A stretch of 45,449 bases of DNA, from contig JAQUUH010000007.1 in assembly GCA_028693955.1 (NCBI GenBank), positions 1 to 45,449 on the forward strand, in the 5' to 3' direction. The position numbers and the translations under genes were made by a program. Shown piece after piece: positions 19,884-27,701 of this stretch. Source of the DNA: Bacilli bacterium. Lineage in GTDB: Bacteria; Bacillota_I; Bacilli_A; RFN20; UBA1709. The notes beneath the pieces were generated by a model. That model ran no database searches, was not told the DNA's origin, and saw only the letters and a program-made list of their open reading frames with translations. The stretch's first letter is position 1. Every line of letters starts with the position of its first letter.

Positions 19884-20402
19884 ATGAAGTCAATAAGGTC
19901 TATTTCTTTTGTTGCAATATATTCAGCAATAATTTTTGGAGCACAAGTGGCATTAGCATCCATACCAAATGTTGAAATAGTTACAGTGTTATTTTTTGTT
20001 ATAGCAATGGCACTTCCATTAAGAAAGACCTTGTTGGTTTCGTTATGTTTTACGTTTATTGAAGGATTATACTGGGGATTTAGTGATTGGACAATTGCAT
20101 ATATGTATACTTGGCCAATCTTCATAATTACGATTACTTTATTAAAAGACAGAATTAAAGGTCCATTATTGCCAGCACTAATAAGTGGGATTTTTGGTCT
20201 TGCTTTTGGAACGTTTTGTTCACTTACAGTATTTTTTACATTAGGATTTCAAGCAGGTATATCATATATTGTGGCTGGACTAATGTTTGATTTGATACAT
20301 GGGGCTAGTAATTTTATTTTAATGCTAATATTGTACCAACCATTACAAAGGGTTATACTTTTAGTGAAAAAAGAAGGGGAGTATCTTAATGAAGAGTGGT
20401 AG
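19884..20402 (+). CDS. ECF transporter S-component, probable cobalamin-specific (CbrT-like)
   Basis: This is a 172-residue membrane protein with about six helices, the size of ECF-type substrate-binding S-components. The first helix region (IYSAIIFGAQVALASIPNVE) matches the start of CbrT-like proteins that bring in cobalamin. Control by a cobalamin riboswitch and the PduO-type adenosyltransferase overlapping its end support cobalamin as cargo. The energising EcfA, EcfA' and EcfT subunits are not in the window and would be shared from elsewhere. Its ribosome binding site is weak, consistent with coupling to the DUF4430 gene just before it. Confidence 0.82.
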   Translation: MKSIRSISFVAIYSAIIFGAQVALASIPNVEIVTVLFFVIAMALPLRKTLLVSLCFTFIEGLYWGFSDWTIAYMYTWPIFIITITLLKDRIKGPLLPALISGIFGLAFGTFCSLTVFFTLGFQAGISYIVAGLMFDLIHGASNFILMLILYQPLQRVILLVKKEGEYLNEEW

Positions 20403-20904
20403 AGGTAAAGGCGATAAAGGTCAGGTAAAATATTGCTTTGGTGATGAATACAAAGGTAGTAATTTTGTTAATTTAATTGGTAGCATAGATGGATTAATGT
20501 CTCACATAGCTTTTTTATGTTCGCTACTAGAAGATGATTTTTATATTTATAAATCTCACTTGCTAAATATTTCTCGAAATTTAAGTGTTCTAGCGGGTGA
20601 ACTTGCAACTAAAAATATTGCTTTTGATGAAGAAAATATTACAACAATTGAGCATTATACAGATGAATTAGAAAGTAATTTACCAAGAATAAAAAAATTT
20701 GTTTCACTTGTTGGAACTAAAAGTTCAAGTTATGCTCATGTTGTAAGATCACAAGTAAGAAAAACAGAAAGAGACTATTTCATTGTTATGCAAGAAAGAG
20801 ATATAAATCCTTTAGGAGCTGTATATTTAAATAGGTTAAGCGATTATTTTTTTGCTCTAGCAAGAACAATAACTAATTATTACAAAGTTGAGGAATATTT
20901 ATAA
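20389..20904 (+). CDS. PduO-type ATP:cob(I)alamin adenosyltransferase
   Basis: This enzyme transfers the adenosyl group of ATP to cob(I)alamin, making adenosylcobalamin. The 171-residue protein shows the N-terminal phosphate-binding GKGDKGQ (a variant of the usual RTGDxG), the LAGELAT segment, VRSQVRKTERDYF and the family-defining LNRLSDYFFALAR near the C-terminus. The start has AAGGGGAG upstream and overlaps the S-component gene by 14 bases. It completes an uptake-plus-activation module under one riboswitch. The variant N-terminal loop is a small departure from the family and could affect activity. Confidence 0.85.
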   Translation: MKSGRGKGDKGQVKYCFGDEYKGSNFVNLIGSIDGLMSHIAFLCSLLEDDFYIYKSHLLNISRNLSVLAGELATKNIAFDEENITTIEHYTDELESNLPRIKKFVSLVGTKSSSYAHVVRSQVRKTERDYFIVMQERDINPLGAVYLNRLSDYFFALARTITNYYKVEEYL

Positions 20905-21498
20905 ATGAATACCATACTTTTAGCTACTAAAAATAATAGCAAAATCAAAGAATTTAAAGATATATTAAAGCCTTTTAACATAAAAATAATTACTTTAAAT
21001 GACTTAAATGAAAATTTTGAAGTTATAGAAAATGGAAATAGTTTTGAAGAGAATGCCATTATTAAAGCAAAATATATTGCAAAAGAAACGAGTATGTTAA
21101 CAATCGCAGATGATTCTGGTATAGAGATCGAAGTTTTAGATGGTTTTCCGGGCATTTATTCTGCAAGATTTGCCGGTGAAAAAACGAGTTATGATTTTAA
21201 AAATAAATTAATTTTATCAATGATGAGAAATAAGGATAATAGAAAAGCAAGATTTGTTTGTGCAATGGCAATAGCTCTTCCATCAGGTGAAGTAGAAGTT
21301 GTCAAAGAGTATATTGAAGGTGAAATTAATACTTCAATAAAGGGTGAAAATGGATTTGGATATGATCCAATTTTTTACTTAAAAGAATATGATTCTACAT
21401 TTGCTCAAATTTCTGCGAATATAAAAAATAAAATTTCTCATAGATATAAGGCAAGTCAAGCAGTTATAAATATACTTAAGGAGTTGGATTTAATATGA
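20905..21498 (+). CDS. rdgB: XTP/dITP diphosphatase (RdgB/HAM1 family)
   Basis: This house-cleaning pyrophosphatase hydrolyses non-canonical purine triphosphates such as dITP and XTP. The 197-residue protein has the family motifs in order: ATKNNSKIKEF, SFEENAIIKAKY, ADDSGIEIEVLDGFPGIYSARFAG, and GFGYDPIF near residue 150. It starts directly after the stop of the adenosyltransferase, whose last codons carry a GAGG ribosome binding site. It overlaps trmL by four bases, so it is probably transcribed with the B12 operon, although function is unrelated. Confidence 0.95.
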   Translation: MNTILLATKNNSKIKEFKDILKPFNIKIITLNDLNENFEVIENGNSFEENAIIKAKYIAKETSMLTIADDSGIEIEVLDGFPGIYSARFAGEKTSYDFKNKLILSMMRNKDNRKARFVCAMAIALPSGEVEVVKEYIEGEINTSIKGENGFGYDPIFYLKEYDSTFAQISANIKNKISHRYKASQAVINILKELDLI

Positions 21499-22001
21499 TA
21501 AATGTTATTTTATATCAACCAGAAATTGCTCAAAATACTGGAAATATTATGAGAACTTGTGCTGCTTTTGGGGCAAAACTTCATATTATAGGACCAATTC
21601 CTTTTTCTATAGATAATGAGAAACTACATCGCTCAGGAATGGATTATATTAATAATGTGGATTACCATATGTATGATGATTATGATGATTTTTGCAAAAA
21701 GAATAAAGATAATAATATTTTTTATGTTACAAGATATGGTAAAAAATCTCCTGATAAATTTGATTTTAATAATATTAGTGAGGATTACTATATAATGTTT
21801 GGTAAAGAATCAACAGGAATTCCAAAGGAAATATTAAGTAGAAATTATGATAATTGCATTAGAATACCAATGAAACCTTTTGCTAGAAGTTTAAACTTAG
21901 CAAATAGTGTTGCTATAGTTATATATGAAGTAATAAAACAGCAGAATTACTTTGATTTAGCAACGGAAGATAATTTAAAAGATAAACATTATATAAAATA
22001 A
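21495..22001 (+). CDS. trmL: tRNA (cytidine(34)-2'-O)-methyltransferase, SPOUT family
   Basis: This SPOUT methyltransferase modifies the wobble nucleotide of certain leucine tRNAs. The 168-residue protein begins with NVILYQPEIAQNTGNIMRTC and contains the knot-forming segments MFGKESTGIP and IPMKPFARSLNLANSVAI, all diagnostic of TrmL/CspR. Its ATG overlaps the rdgB stop in an ATGA arrangement. A strong terminator follows directly. It closes the long operon started at the cobalamin riboswitch. Confidence 0.95.
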   Translation: MINVILYQPEIAQNTGNIMRTCAAFGAKLHIIGPIPFSIDNEKLHRSGMDYINNVDYHMYDDYDDFCKKNKDNNIFYVTRYGKKSPDKFDFNNISEDYYIMFGKESTGIPKEILSRNYDNCIRIPMKPFARSLNLANSVAIVIYEVIKQQNYFDLATEDNLKDKHYIK

Positions 22002-22025
22002 AAAAGTGGACTAAGTCCACTTTTT
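22001..22025. terminator. Bidirectional terminator after trmL
   Basis: AAAAAGTGGAC and GTCCACTTTTT form an 11-bp perfect stem with a 3-base loop. It is symmetric and serves the convergent minus-strand gene as well. Confidence 0.88.
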
Positions 22026-22034
22026 AAATATCAA

Positions 22035-22610
22035 CTATTGATCTGCTTCCATAAATTCTACTAATTCAATATAAGTAGAACTACCAACTAAAGCTTCAAG
22101 AGCTTTTCCATCATTAAATTTAACAAGTGTTGGTGTGCTTATTGCATAAGTATCAGATGAACTATTATAAATTGAAGAATAACCTGAAGTAGTTATTGCA
22201 ACATTTATTAAAGCTCCAAATTCATATATTTTAGCATCACTTAAAGTAGAATCATTGTAAGCATCATCACTATATTCAACATCAATAACATATATTTTGT
22301 AATCAGGATAAGTTGCTAAAAACTTATTAACTACTGGATAAAATGATTCACATGCTGAACAACTAGTTTGTGTTACAAGAACATAGGTATCATCGCTGCC
22401 TTCTGTTGCAGTAATTGCACTATCATATGTTGCGGTTGTACAACTTTTACATCCAGAAGTAGGGTTGAACCATCCTTTTACTGTCTCTACAAGAGATGGA
22501 ACTCCTTGAAGTGAGAATACTAATACAAATACTAACAAAACAAGTAATAATGGTTGTAGCCAATAATTGTTTTTAATTGTTTTTTTGATTTTTCCGAAAA
22601 ATTCTTTCAT
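22035..22610 (-). CDS. Membrane-anchored thioredoxin-like protein
   Basis: This 191-residue protein has one N-terminal membrane helix (about residues 19-37), placing the rest outside the cell. The thioredoxin-like domain has the active-site SCSACESF near residue 85 and the cis-proline loop ISTPTLVKF near residue 160. An extra CKSC pair lies near residue 54, just outside the membrane, and could serve as a second redox centre. Serine, threonine and tyrosine are rich between these. A GGAGG ribosome binding site is ten bases upstream. It resembles the lipoprotein at 10803-11237 in the active-site region. Role: probable extracytoplasmic disulfide handling; substrate unknown. Confidence 0.75.
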   Translation of the reverse strand: MKEFFGKIKKTIKNNYWLQPLLLVLLVFVLVFSLQGVPSLVETVKGWFNPTSGCKSCTTATYDSAITATEGSDDTYVLVTQTSCSACESFYPVVNKFLATYPDYKIYVIDVEYSDDAYNDSTLSDAKIYEFGALINVAITTSGYSSIYNSSSDTYAISTPTLVKFNDGKALEALVGSSTYIELVEFMEADQ

Positions 22611-22650
22611 TTGAGCTTGGCCTCCTAATTTTTACTAACATAGCGATATA

Positions 22651-22679
22651 ATAATATCATTATTATTATTCAATTTCAA
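22651..22679 (-). promoter_or_regulatory. Promoter for thioredoxin-like membrane protein
   Basis: On the minus strand, TTGAAA and TATTAT are separated by 17 bases, ahead of a GGAGG ribosome binding site. Confidence 0.45.
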
Positions 22680-22721
22680 CAATAATAATGTATAATATAG
22701 AAGCAAGAAAGAGGTTTTTTT

Positions 22722-23297
22722 ATGGTAAGAGAGATATTTAATAAAAGTAGAATTAGATATTTATTTTGTCTAGTTTTGGGAGCTATTCTTTTGTGGTATG
22801 GCATATCAAATATAATTACTGGATATGATATGTTAAAAGCAAATGAATTACAAAATTTGAACATAATTATTACGACCCATAAATATTTACCGTTTTCTAA
22901 CTTGGTTAGATCTCTTTTGAATGTTCAACGCTTTAATCAGGTTGGATTCAAAGAAGTATTGACTACAATACTGCTTTTTATTAAAGGTCTAACTATTATA
23001 GAAATGATTTTCTTACTATCTTTTATTGTTCTTTTATACATTTTTCTTTTTAAAAATAATATTAAGACCAGTATTTCTTTTTTTATTATAGTTTCTTTCA
23101 TTATAGTATATCTAATTCAATTAATAATTGTGGGAATTGTAGCATTTAATAGTTTTTATTTAAGTAATATAGATGCATTTCAGGTTTTAACTAAAGTAGC
23201 AAACATGTATATAATATCTGGAATTATATGTTCTTGCTTGTTATTTATTTATATTGTTTCTATTACAATTATTGAAGTAAAGCATATTATTATATAG
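22722..23297 (+). CDS. Small integral membrane protein of unknown function
   Basis: This 191-residue protein is not recognised. Four hydrophobic segments are visible (about residues 12-33, 81-110, 113-140 and 160-187). A polar, probably extracellular loop between the first two (about residues 35-75) contains few charges. No catalytic motif is seen. The start has AAAGAGG upstream and a TATAAT box at 22691-22696. It stands alone between a thioredoxin-like gene and a CNNM-type gene that has its own promoter. Confidence 0.7.
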   Translation: MVREIFNKSRIRYLFCLVLGAILLWYGISNIITGYDMLKANELQNLNIIITTHKYLPFSNLVRSLLNVQRFNQVGFKEVLTTILLFIKGLTIIEMIFLLSFIVLLYIFLFKNNIKTSISFFIIVSFIIVYLIQLIIVGIVAFNSFYLSNIDAFQVLTKVANMYIISGIICSCLLFIYIVSITIIEVKHIII

Positions 23298-23305
23298 TTA
23301 AATAT

Positions 23306-23333
23306 TTGCTATTTTTTTAGATTTTGTTATAAT
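23306..23333 (+). promoter_or_regulatory. Promoter for CNNM/HlyC-family gene
   Basis: TTGCTA and an extended -10 TGTTATAAT (TATAAT at 23328-23333) are separated by 16 bases, 24 bases before the GTG start. Confidence 0.5.
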
Positions 23334-23357
23334 CTATAATTGAAGAGGTGGTTTTTC

Positions 23358-24719
23358 GTGTCAGGCGATCCCTATATATCGTGTCTTTATAATTTAATTT
23401 ATGCTATCAATTTTGATGGTGAATCAATATTTACAGGAGTATTACTAGTTATTCTTCTTTTTTTATCCGCAGTTTTTTCAGCGACAGAAACTTCATATTC
23501 TTCGCTAAATATAATTAGAATTAAAAATTTGGCAAAAACAAATAGAAAAGGTGCAAAAAAAGCCAAAAGAGTATACGCTTTAAATAAAAAGTATTCTCAG
23601 GTAATTGCAACTATTTTAATTTTGAACAATTTAGTTAATCTAGCAGCATCGGCTGTAGTAACATATTTATTTTCTGTTAAGTTGGGACTAGGTCCAAATG
23701 GTGTTTTATTAGCAACAGTATTAATTTCAATTTTAGTTATAACTTTTGGAGAAATCATTCCAAAAAACTTTGCAAAATTATATCCTGAAAAGATGGCTTA
23801 TTGGATGGCAATACCTTTAAAAATAATGACTATTGTTTTCTATCCTATAACAATTTTATTTGCAAAAGTAAGTGATAGAATGGAAGAAAAAGTGGAAAAT
23901 GAAGATGAAAGAGTGACAGCGACTGAAGATGAACTAATAGAAATAGTAGATACTATTGAAAAAGAAGGAGTTCTTGAACAAACAGAAAGTGAAATAATAA
24001 AAAGTGCTATTAATTTTGATGATAAAACGATAAGTAGTTGTATGATTGATAAATCAAAAGTATTATATGTTGATGATAGCATTGATTTTGAATCTTTAAT
24101 AAAGGTTATTAGAGAATCACCATTTTCTAGAATCCCAGTTTTATCAAAAGTTAAAAATCAAGTTATAGGTATTGTAAGGCAAAGAGATGTTTTTGATGTC
24201 CTTGCTAGAAATGATGAAAATTACAAGTACAATCTTTCAAAATTAATGAGAGCTGCTAATGTAGTTTCTTATAGGCGAGTTTTACCATATGCTCTTGAAA
24301 AAATGCAACGTCAAAAAGCTCATATGCTAATTGTTGTTGATAATATAAGAGATAAAGATTTTATGGGAATATTAACACTTGAAGATGTTTTGGAAGAAAT
24401 TGTTGGAGAAATATATGATGAAGGAGATAAACTTCCTAAGGGAGTAGTTGAAATAGGACATCATATATTTGAGGTTAGTGGAGATGTCTTGCTTGAAGAT
24501 TTCTTTGATGATTATTTAGATGATACAGATTATCCAAGAACTAAATTTAAAACAGTTGGTGAATGGACAAGACGACTTGCAAGAAACATTATTAAAATAG
24601 GTAAAGTAGTAAAGTATGATAACATTACTATAAAAATAACAAAAATAGAAGAGGGATTAATAAAGGCTGTAGAGGTTGAACAATTCACAAAGCAAGATGA
24701 AGATGATGAAGATGAATAA
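23358..24719 (+). CDS. CNNM/HlyC-CorC family membrane protein with CBS domains
   Basis: Members of this family are linked to magnesium/cobalt efflux or haemolysin-like activity. The 453-residue protein has the standard order: an N-terminal DUF21 membrane domain (about residues 15-180, with SATETSYSSLN and the GEIIPKNFAK motif), a CBS pair (about 200-325, with SRIPVL and LLEDVLEEIVGEI-like ends), and a C-terminal CorC_HlyC domain with GDVLLEDF. I start at the GTG at 23358, about six bases after GAGGTGG; a TTG at 23340 is upstream of that site. The direction and identity of the ion cannot be read from sequence. Confidence 0.88.
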   Translation: MSGDPYISCLYNLIYAINFDGESIFTGVLLVILLFLSAVFSATETSYSSLNIIRIKNLAKTNRKGAKKAKRVYALNKKYSQVIATILILNNLVNLAASAVVTYLFSVKLGLGPNGVLLATVLISILVITFGEIIPKNFAKLYPEKMAYWMAIPLKIMTIVFYPITILFAKVSDRMEEKVENEDERVTATEDELIEIVDTIEKEGVLEQTESEIIKSAINFDDKTISSCMIDKSKVLYVDDSIDFESLIKVIRESPFSRIPVLSKVKNQVIGIVRQRDVFDVLARNDENYKYNLSKLMRAANVVSYRRVLPYALEKMQRQKAHMLIVVDNIRDKDFMGILTLEDVLEEIVGEIYDEGDKLPKGVVEIGHHIFEVSGDVLLEDFFDDYLDDTDYPRTKFKTVGEWTRRLARNIIKIGKVVKYDNITIKITKIEEGLIKAVEVEQFTKQDEDDEDE

Positions 24720-24743
24720 AAAAGTGCATTTAAGCACTTTTTT
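24718..24743. terminator. Bidirectional terminator after CNNM gene
   Basis: AAAAAAGTGC and GCACTTTTTT form a 10-bp stem with a 6-base loop, overlapping the plus-strand stop and reaching into the last codons of the converging gene. Confidence 0.82.
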
Positions 24744-25416
24744 CTTTATTCTTTTTTTCAATAAATTTATTATTCAGTATTATTCCTAATATTCCAATTA
24801 TGCCAGTTATTAAAAATATAATAATTGCAGTGGCAAAATTTCCTTGGGAAATCTTATTTCCAAGAAGAGTAGAAGTAACAATTGAAGGAATTCTAGCAAT
24901 TGTTGATATTATAAGGAATTTATGTAGTTTTATTCCTGTAAAAGGAGAAAAATATGTAAGTATATCTTTTGGTGTTCCAGGTATAAAAAACATTAAAAAA
25001 ATCAAACTATCTCTTCTAGTAGGGTCTTTAAGAAATTTAATATTTTCAAATTTTTCTGAATTAACAAAACGATCAACAAATTTCTTGCCAAATTTTCTAA
25101 CTAAAACAAATATTAAAGTCGAACCTATAGCAACACCTAAAAGGCATAAAAATAAACCCCACCAAGTGCCATACATTATTCCAATCAATATTTCTATTGG
25201 TTCTCCAGGAATAACAGCAACAATAATTTGTAATATTTGAATAAGAACGACTACTATTGGTCCATATATCCCTAATGAATCAATAAAGCTTCTGAACTTT
25301 TCTTGATTTACTTCATCTTTTAATGACAAAACAAAAGGTGTAACAGCAATGGCTATACTAACCATGATAATGATTGCCAATACAATAAGAATTATTTTCC
25401 ATTTTTTACTTTTCAT
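24730..25416 (-). CDS. TVP38/TMEM64-type VTT-domain membrane protein (DedA superfamily)
   Basis: This is a 228-residue membrane protein with about five helices. The VTT domain is recognised by VIPGEPIEILIGIMYG, then GLFLCLLGVAIGS near the middle, and FFIPGTPKDILTYFSP followed by ISTIARIPS. Members of the wider DedA/VTT superfamily transport or scramble lipids, including undecaprenyl phosphate. I use the ATG at 25416, which has GGGGTG upstream; earlier in-frame starts would add a spurious hydrophobic leader. With the DUF368 protein at 4845-5654, the window encodes members of two superfamilies connected to lipid-carrier recycling. The TVP38 subgroup itself is poorly characterised. Confidence 0.83.
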   Translation of the reverse strand: MKSKKWKIILIVLAIIIMVSIAIAVTPFVLSLKDEVNQEKFRSFIDSLGIYGPIVVVLIQILQIIVAVIPGEPIEILIGIMYGTWWGLFLCLLGVAIGSTLIFVLVRKFGKKFVDRFVNSEKFENIKFLKDPTRRDSLIFLMFFIPGTPKDILTYFSPFTGIKLHKFLIISTIARIPSIVTSTLLGNKISQGNFATAIIIFLITGIIGILGIILNNKFIEKKNKEKSA

Positions 25417-25480
25417 TATTACACCCCATTTAATAATTATTATAATTAAAATAAAGATTACAGTAAACAAAGATAATAAA

Positions 25481-25515
25481 AATGTTCACTTATAAGTTTT
25501 TTATAAATGAACATT
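25481..25515 (-). terminator. Terminator of the MerR-controlled operon
   Basis: AATGTTCA-TTATAA pairs with TTATAA-TGAACATT through a 14-bp stem with one internal mismatch and a 5-base loop. On the minus strand it is followed by TTTTATTATC. Confidence 0.72.
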
Positions 25516-25523
25516 GTTTTCAA

Positions 25524-25958
25524 TTATTTTGTCAAGAATTTGTGAAACATTTTAGGAATATCAGTTTTAGGCAATTTTTCAACATTGTCTAATGATCCCA
25601 ATTGTTTAGCTTTAGTATAATACCATTTTTTATATTCAAGCATATTTAAGTTTTTTTGCAAGTTTTCCATTTGCAATTGCACCAATTTTTCCTGGTTTTC
25701 GATTATATTCATTCTTTTATTAAAATCATCATCACCAGATTCGTAATAATTGACAAAAGTTTTGATGTCTTTAATTGACATTCCAGTTTGTTTTAAGCAT
25801 CCAATAATGTTAAGCATTCCCATATCTTGATCTTTAAACATTCGAATACCTCCATTTGATCTTTTAACAAATGGCAATAAACCTTCTTTATCATAATATC
25901 TTATTGTAGATGCATTAACTTCCATCTTTTTTGCTATTTCACCAACTGTGTAATACAT
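25524..25958 (-). CDS. MerR family transcriptional regulator
   Basis: This 144-residue regulator has the MerR winged helix-turn-helix at the N-terminus (YTVGEIAKKMEVNASTIRYYDKEGL, read in parts) and a long C-terminal dimerisation helix (about residues 80-125). No cysteine cluster for metal sensing is present. It is the last gene of an operon with an aldo/keto reductase, cupin protein, flavodoxin and iron-dependent alcohol dehydrogenase, the same partners as the AdhR-type carbonyl-stress regulators of Bacilli. A 19-bp-spaced promoter with a perfect palindrome drives the operon, so autoregulation is likely. The start has TAGGAGG upstream. Confidence 0.92.
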   Translation of the reverse strand: MYYTVGEIAKKMEVNASTIRYYDKEGLLPFVKRSNGGIRMFKDQDMGMLNIIGCLKQTGMSIKDIKTFVNYYESGDDDFNKRMNIIENQEKLVQLQMENLQKNLNMLEYKKWYYTKAKQLGSLDNVEKLPKTDIPKMFHKFLTK

Positions 25959-25989
25959 GATAGACCTCCTATTTAAGTTAATTAGGCTC

Positions 25990-27162
25990 TTATAGACACA
26001 TCTTTAAAATATTTTCAATGTCAATAGCATTAATTGGTTTAAAGGCGTATTTTGTATTTCCTAAAATTTCTGCTTTTTCTGACATAACTTTGAAATTGGT
26101 TTTGTCGATATTAATTTTTGTAAGAGTACTTTGAAGTTCCAAAGTTTCAAAGAAAAAATCTTTTAATTTTTCAATACTTTTTTTGGCAACTTCCATTTCA
26201 GGCAAAGACTTATCAATATCAAAAACATTAATACCAAATTGATAGAATCTTTTGACTGTGTTTTCATCTAGAACATACTCCATCCATCTTGGAGTTAATA
26301 TAGCTAACCCTAAACCATGGGTTATATCATAATATGCCGATAACTCGTGTTCAATACAATGGACAGACCATGCTTGTCTTTTGCCACCATTAACAAAGCC
26401 ATTAATTGCCCAAGATGATGTCCACATTAGATTAGCTCTTGCTTCATAGTTGTTCGGTTCTTTTATTGCAATAGGTGCATACTTAATAACTGTTTTCATT
26501 AAGCCTTCCATGACTTTATCTAACATATATAAGTCCGTATTCAAGTTGAAATAAACTTCTATAATATGACTTAAAATATCAGCAGAGCCACAAGCAGTTT
26601 GATATTTACTTACACTATAAGTGTTGGTTGGGTCTAAAAACGATACTTTTGGTCGCATCACTGGGAATGAAATTCCTCGCTTATCTTTAGTTTTGGGATT
26701 ACTTATTACACCCCCAGTATCCATTTCTGATCCTGTTGCTGCTAAGGTTAAAACTGTAATAATTGGTAAACACTTTTCTACTGGGACTTTTCCTAAAGAT
26801 ATATCCCAAGCATCTCCATTATAATATGTAGCAGCTCCAATAAATTTTGTGCAATCTATGACTGAACCACCACCTACAGCAAGCAAGACATCAATATTTT
26901 CTTTTTTACAAATATTTGCTCCTTCATTAACAGAGGAGACTCTTGGATTAGGCTCAATTCCGGAAAGTTCAAATAATTCTAGATTTGCATTTTTTATTTC
27001 TTCTACAACTTTATCATATAGTCCATTTTTTTTAATAGATCCACCACCATATGTTAAAAGTACTCTTTTTCCATATTTACTTAATTCTTTTCCTAAATTT
27101 TTTAATTGATTTTCTCCAAAATATATTTTGGTTGGGATATCATAAACAAATTTTGAATTCAT
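25990..27162 (-). CDS. Iron-containing alcohol dehydrogenase (butanol dehydrogenase-like)
   Basis: This 390-residue group III alcohol dehydrogenase resembles NAD(P)H-dependent butanol dehydrogenase BdhA/YqhD. The nucleotide-binding GGGSVIDCTKFIG lies near residue 95. The metal ligands appear as an aspartate and histidine in GSADILSHIIE and two histidines in CIEHELSAYYDITHGLGL. It would reduce aldehydes to alcohols. The start has AAGGAG upstream and lies three bases from the flavodoxin stop. In this operon it likely detoxifies reactive aldehydes; fermentation is an alternative role. Confidence 0.93.
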   Translation of the reverse strand: MNSKFVYDIPTKIYFGENQLKNLGKELSKYGKRVLLTYGGGSIKKNGLYDKVVEEIKNANLELFELSGIEPNPRVSSVNEGANICKKENIDVLLAVGGGSVIDCTKFIGAATYYNGDAWDISLGKVPVEKCLPIITVLTLAATGSEMDTGGVISNPKTKDKRGISFPVMRPKVSFLDPTNTYSVSKYQTACGSADILSHIIEVYFNLNTDLYMLDKVMEGLMKTVIKYAPIAIKEPNNYEARANLMWTSSWAINGFVNGGKRQAWSVHCIEHELSAYYDITHGLGLAILTPRWMEYVLDENTVKRFYQFGINVFDIDKSLPEMEVAKKSIEKLKDFFFETLELQSTLTKINIDKTNFKVMSEKAEILGNTKYAFKPINAIDIENILKMCL

Positions 27163-27165
27163 ATA

Positions 27166-27690
27166 TTATTCTCCTTTTTTTATCCAGGCTTTTACTTGAT
27201 CTTTAGAAGTTTTAACATGGCTTCCAAAAATGGCAAGCCCTTTTTTAACATCTGCTCCCACACAAATTTTTTGCAAATCATTTTCACTATTTCCCATTTT
27301 ACTTCCTTCATGCGTACAAAATGGCATAATTTTTTTGCCTTTAAAATTTAATTTTTCTAGTTGAGAGAACATTGGCATTGGCATTGTTCCCCACCAATTA
27401 GGGTAGCCTACATAAATTGTATCATATTCATCAATGCTTGAAATCTCGTTTTTTAACTTTGGACGAGTGTTTTTACTTTTTTCTATATTTGCTATATTAG
27501 TTGTTTCATAATATCCATAAGGATAGTCTTCTTTTTTTTCAACTTCAAACATATCAGCATCAATTAAATCCTTTATCATATTAGCAATTACTTTTGTATT
27601 ACCGATTTCTAAATTAACAAAACCATCATTAATATAATTTTCACCTTTTCTTGAAAAATATATAATTAAACTTTTTTTAATATTAATCAA
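27166..27690 (-). CDS. Flavodoxin
   Basis: This is an FMN-binding flavodoxin of 174 residues, recognisable by the N-terminal SLIIYFSRKGENY phosphate loop, then DTIYVGYPNWWGTMPMPM and the PFCTHEGSKMGNS segment. Its start is unusual. The in-frame TTG at 27690 directly abuts the AAGGAG ribosome binding site, which is too close, while ATT at 27681 is nine bases from it, giving IKKSLIIYF. No ATG or GTG is available before the conserved N-terminus. It probably supplies electrons to, or acts beside, the reductases of the same operon. Confidence 0.88.
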   Translation of the reverse strand: MINIKKSLIIYFSRKGENYINDGFVNLEIGNTKVIANMIKDLIDADMFEVEKKEDYPYGYYETTNIANIEKSKNTRPKLKNEISSIDEYDTIYVGYPNWWGTMPMPMFSQLEKLNFKGKKIMPFCTHEGSKMGNSENDLQKICVGADVKKGLAIFGSHVKTSKDQVKAWIKKGE

Positions 27691-27701
27691 CTCCTTCTTA
27701 T

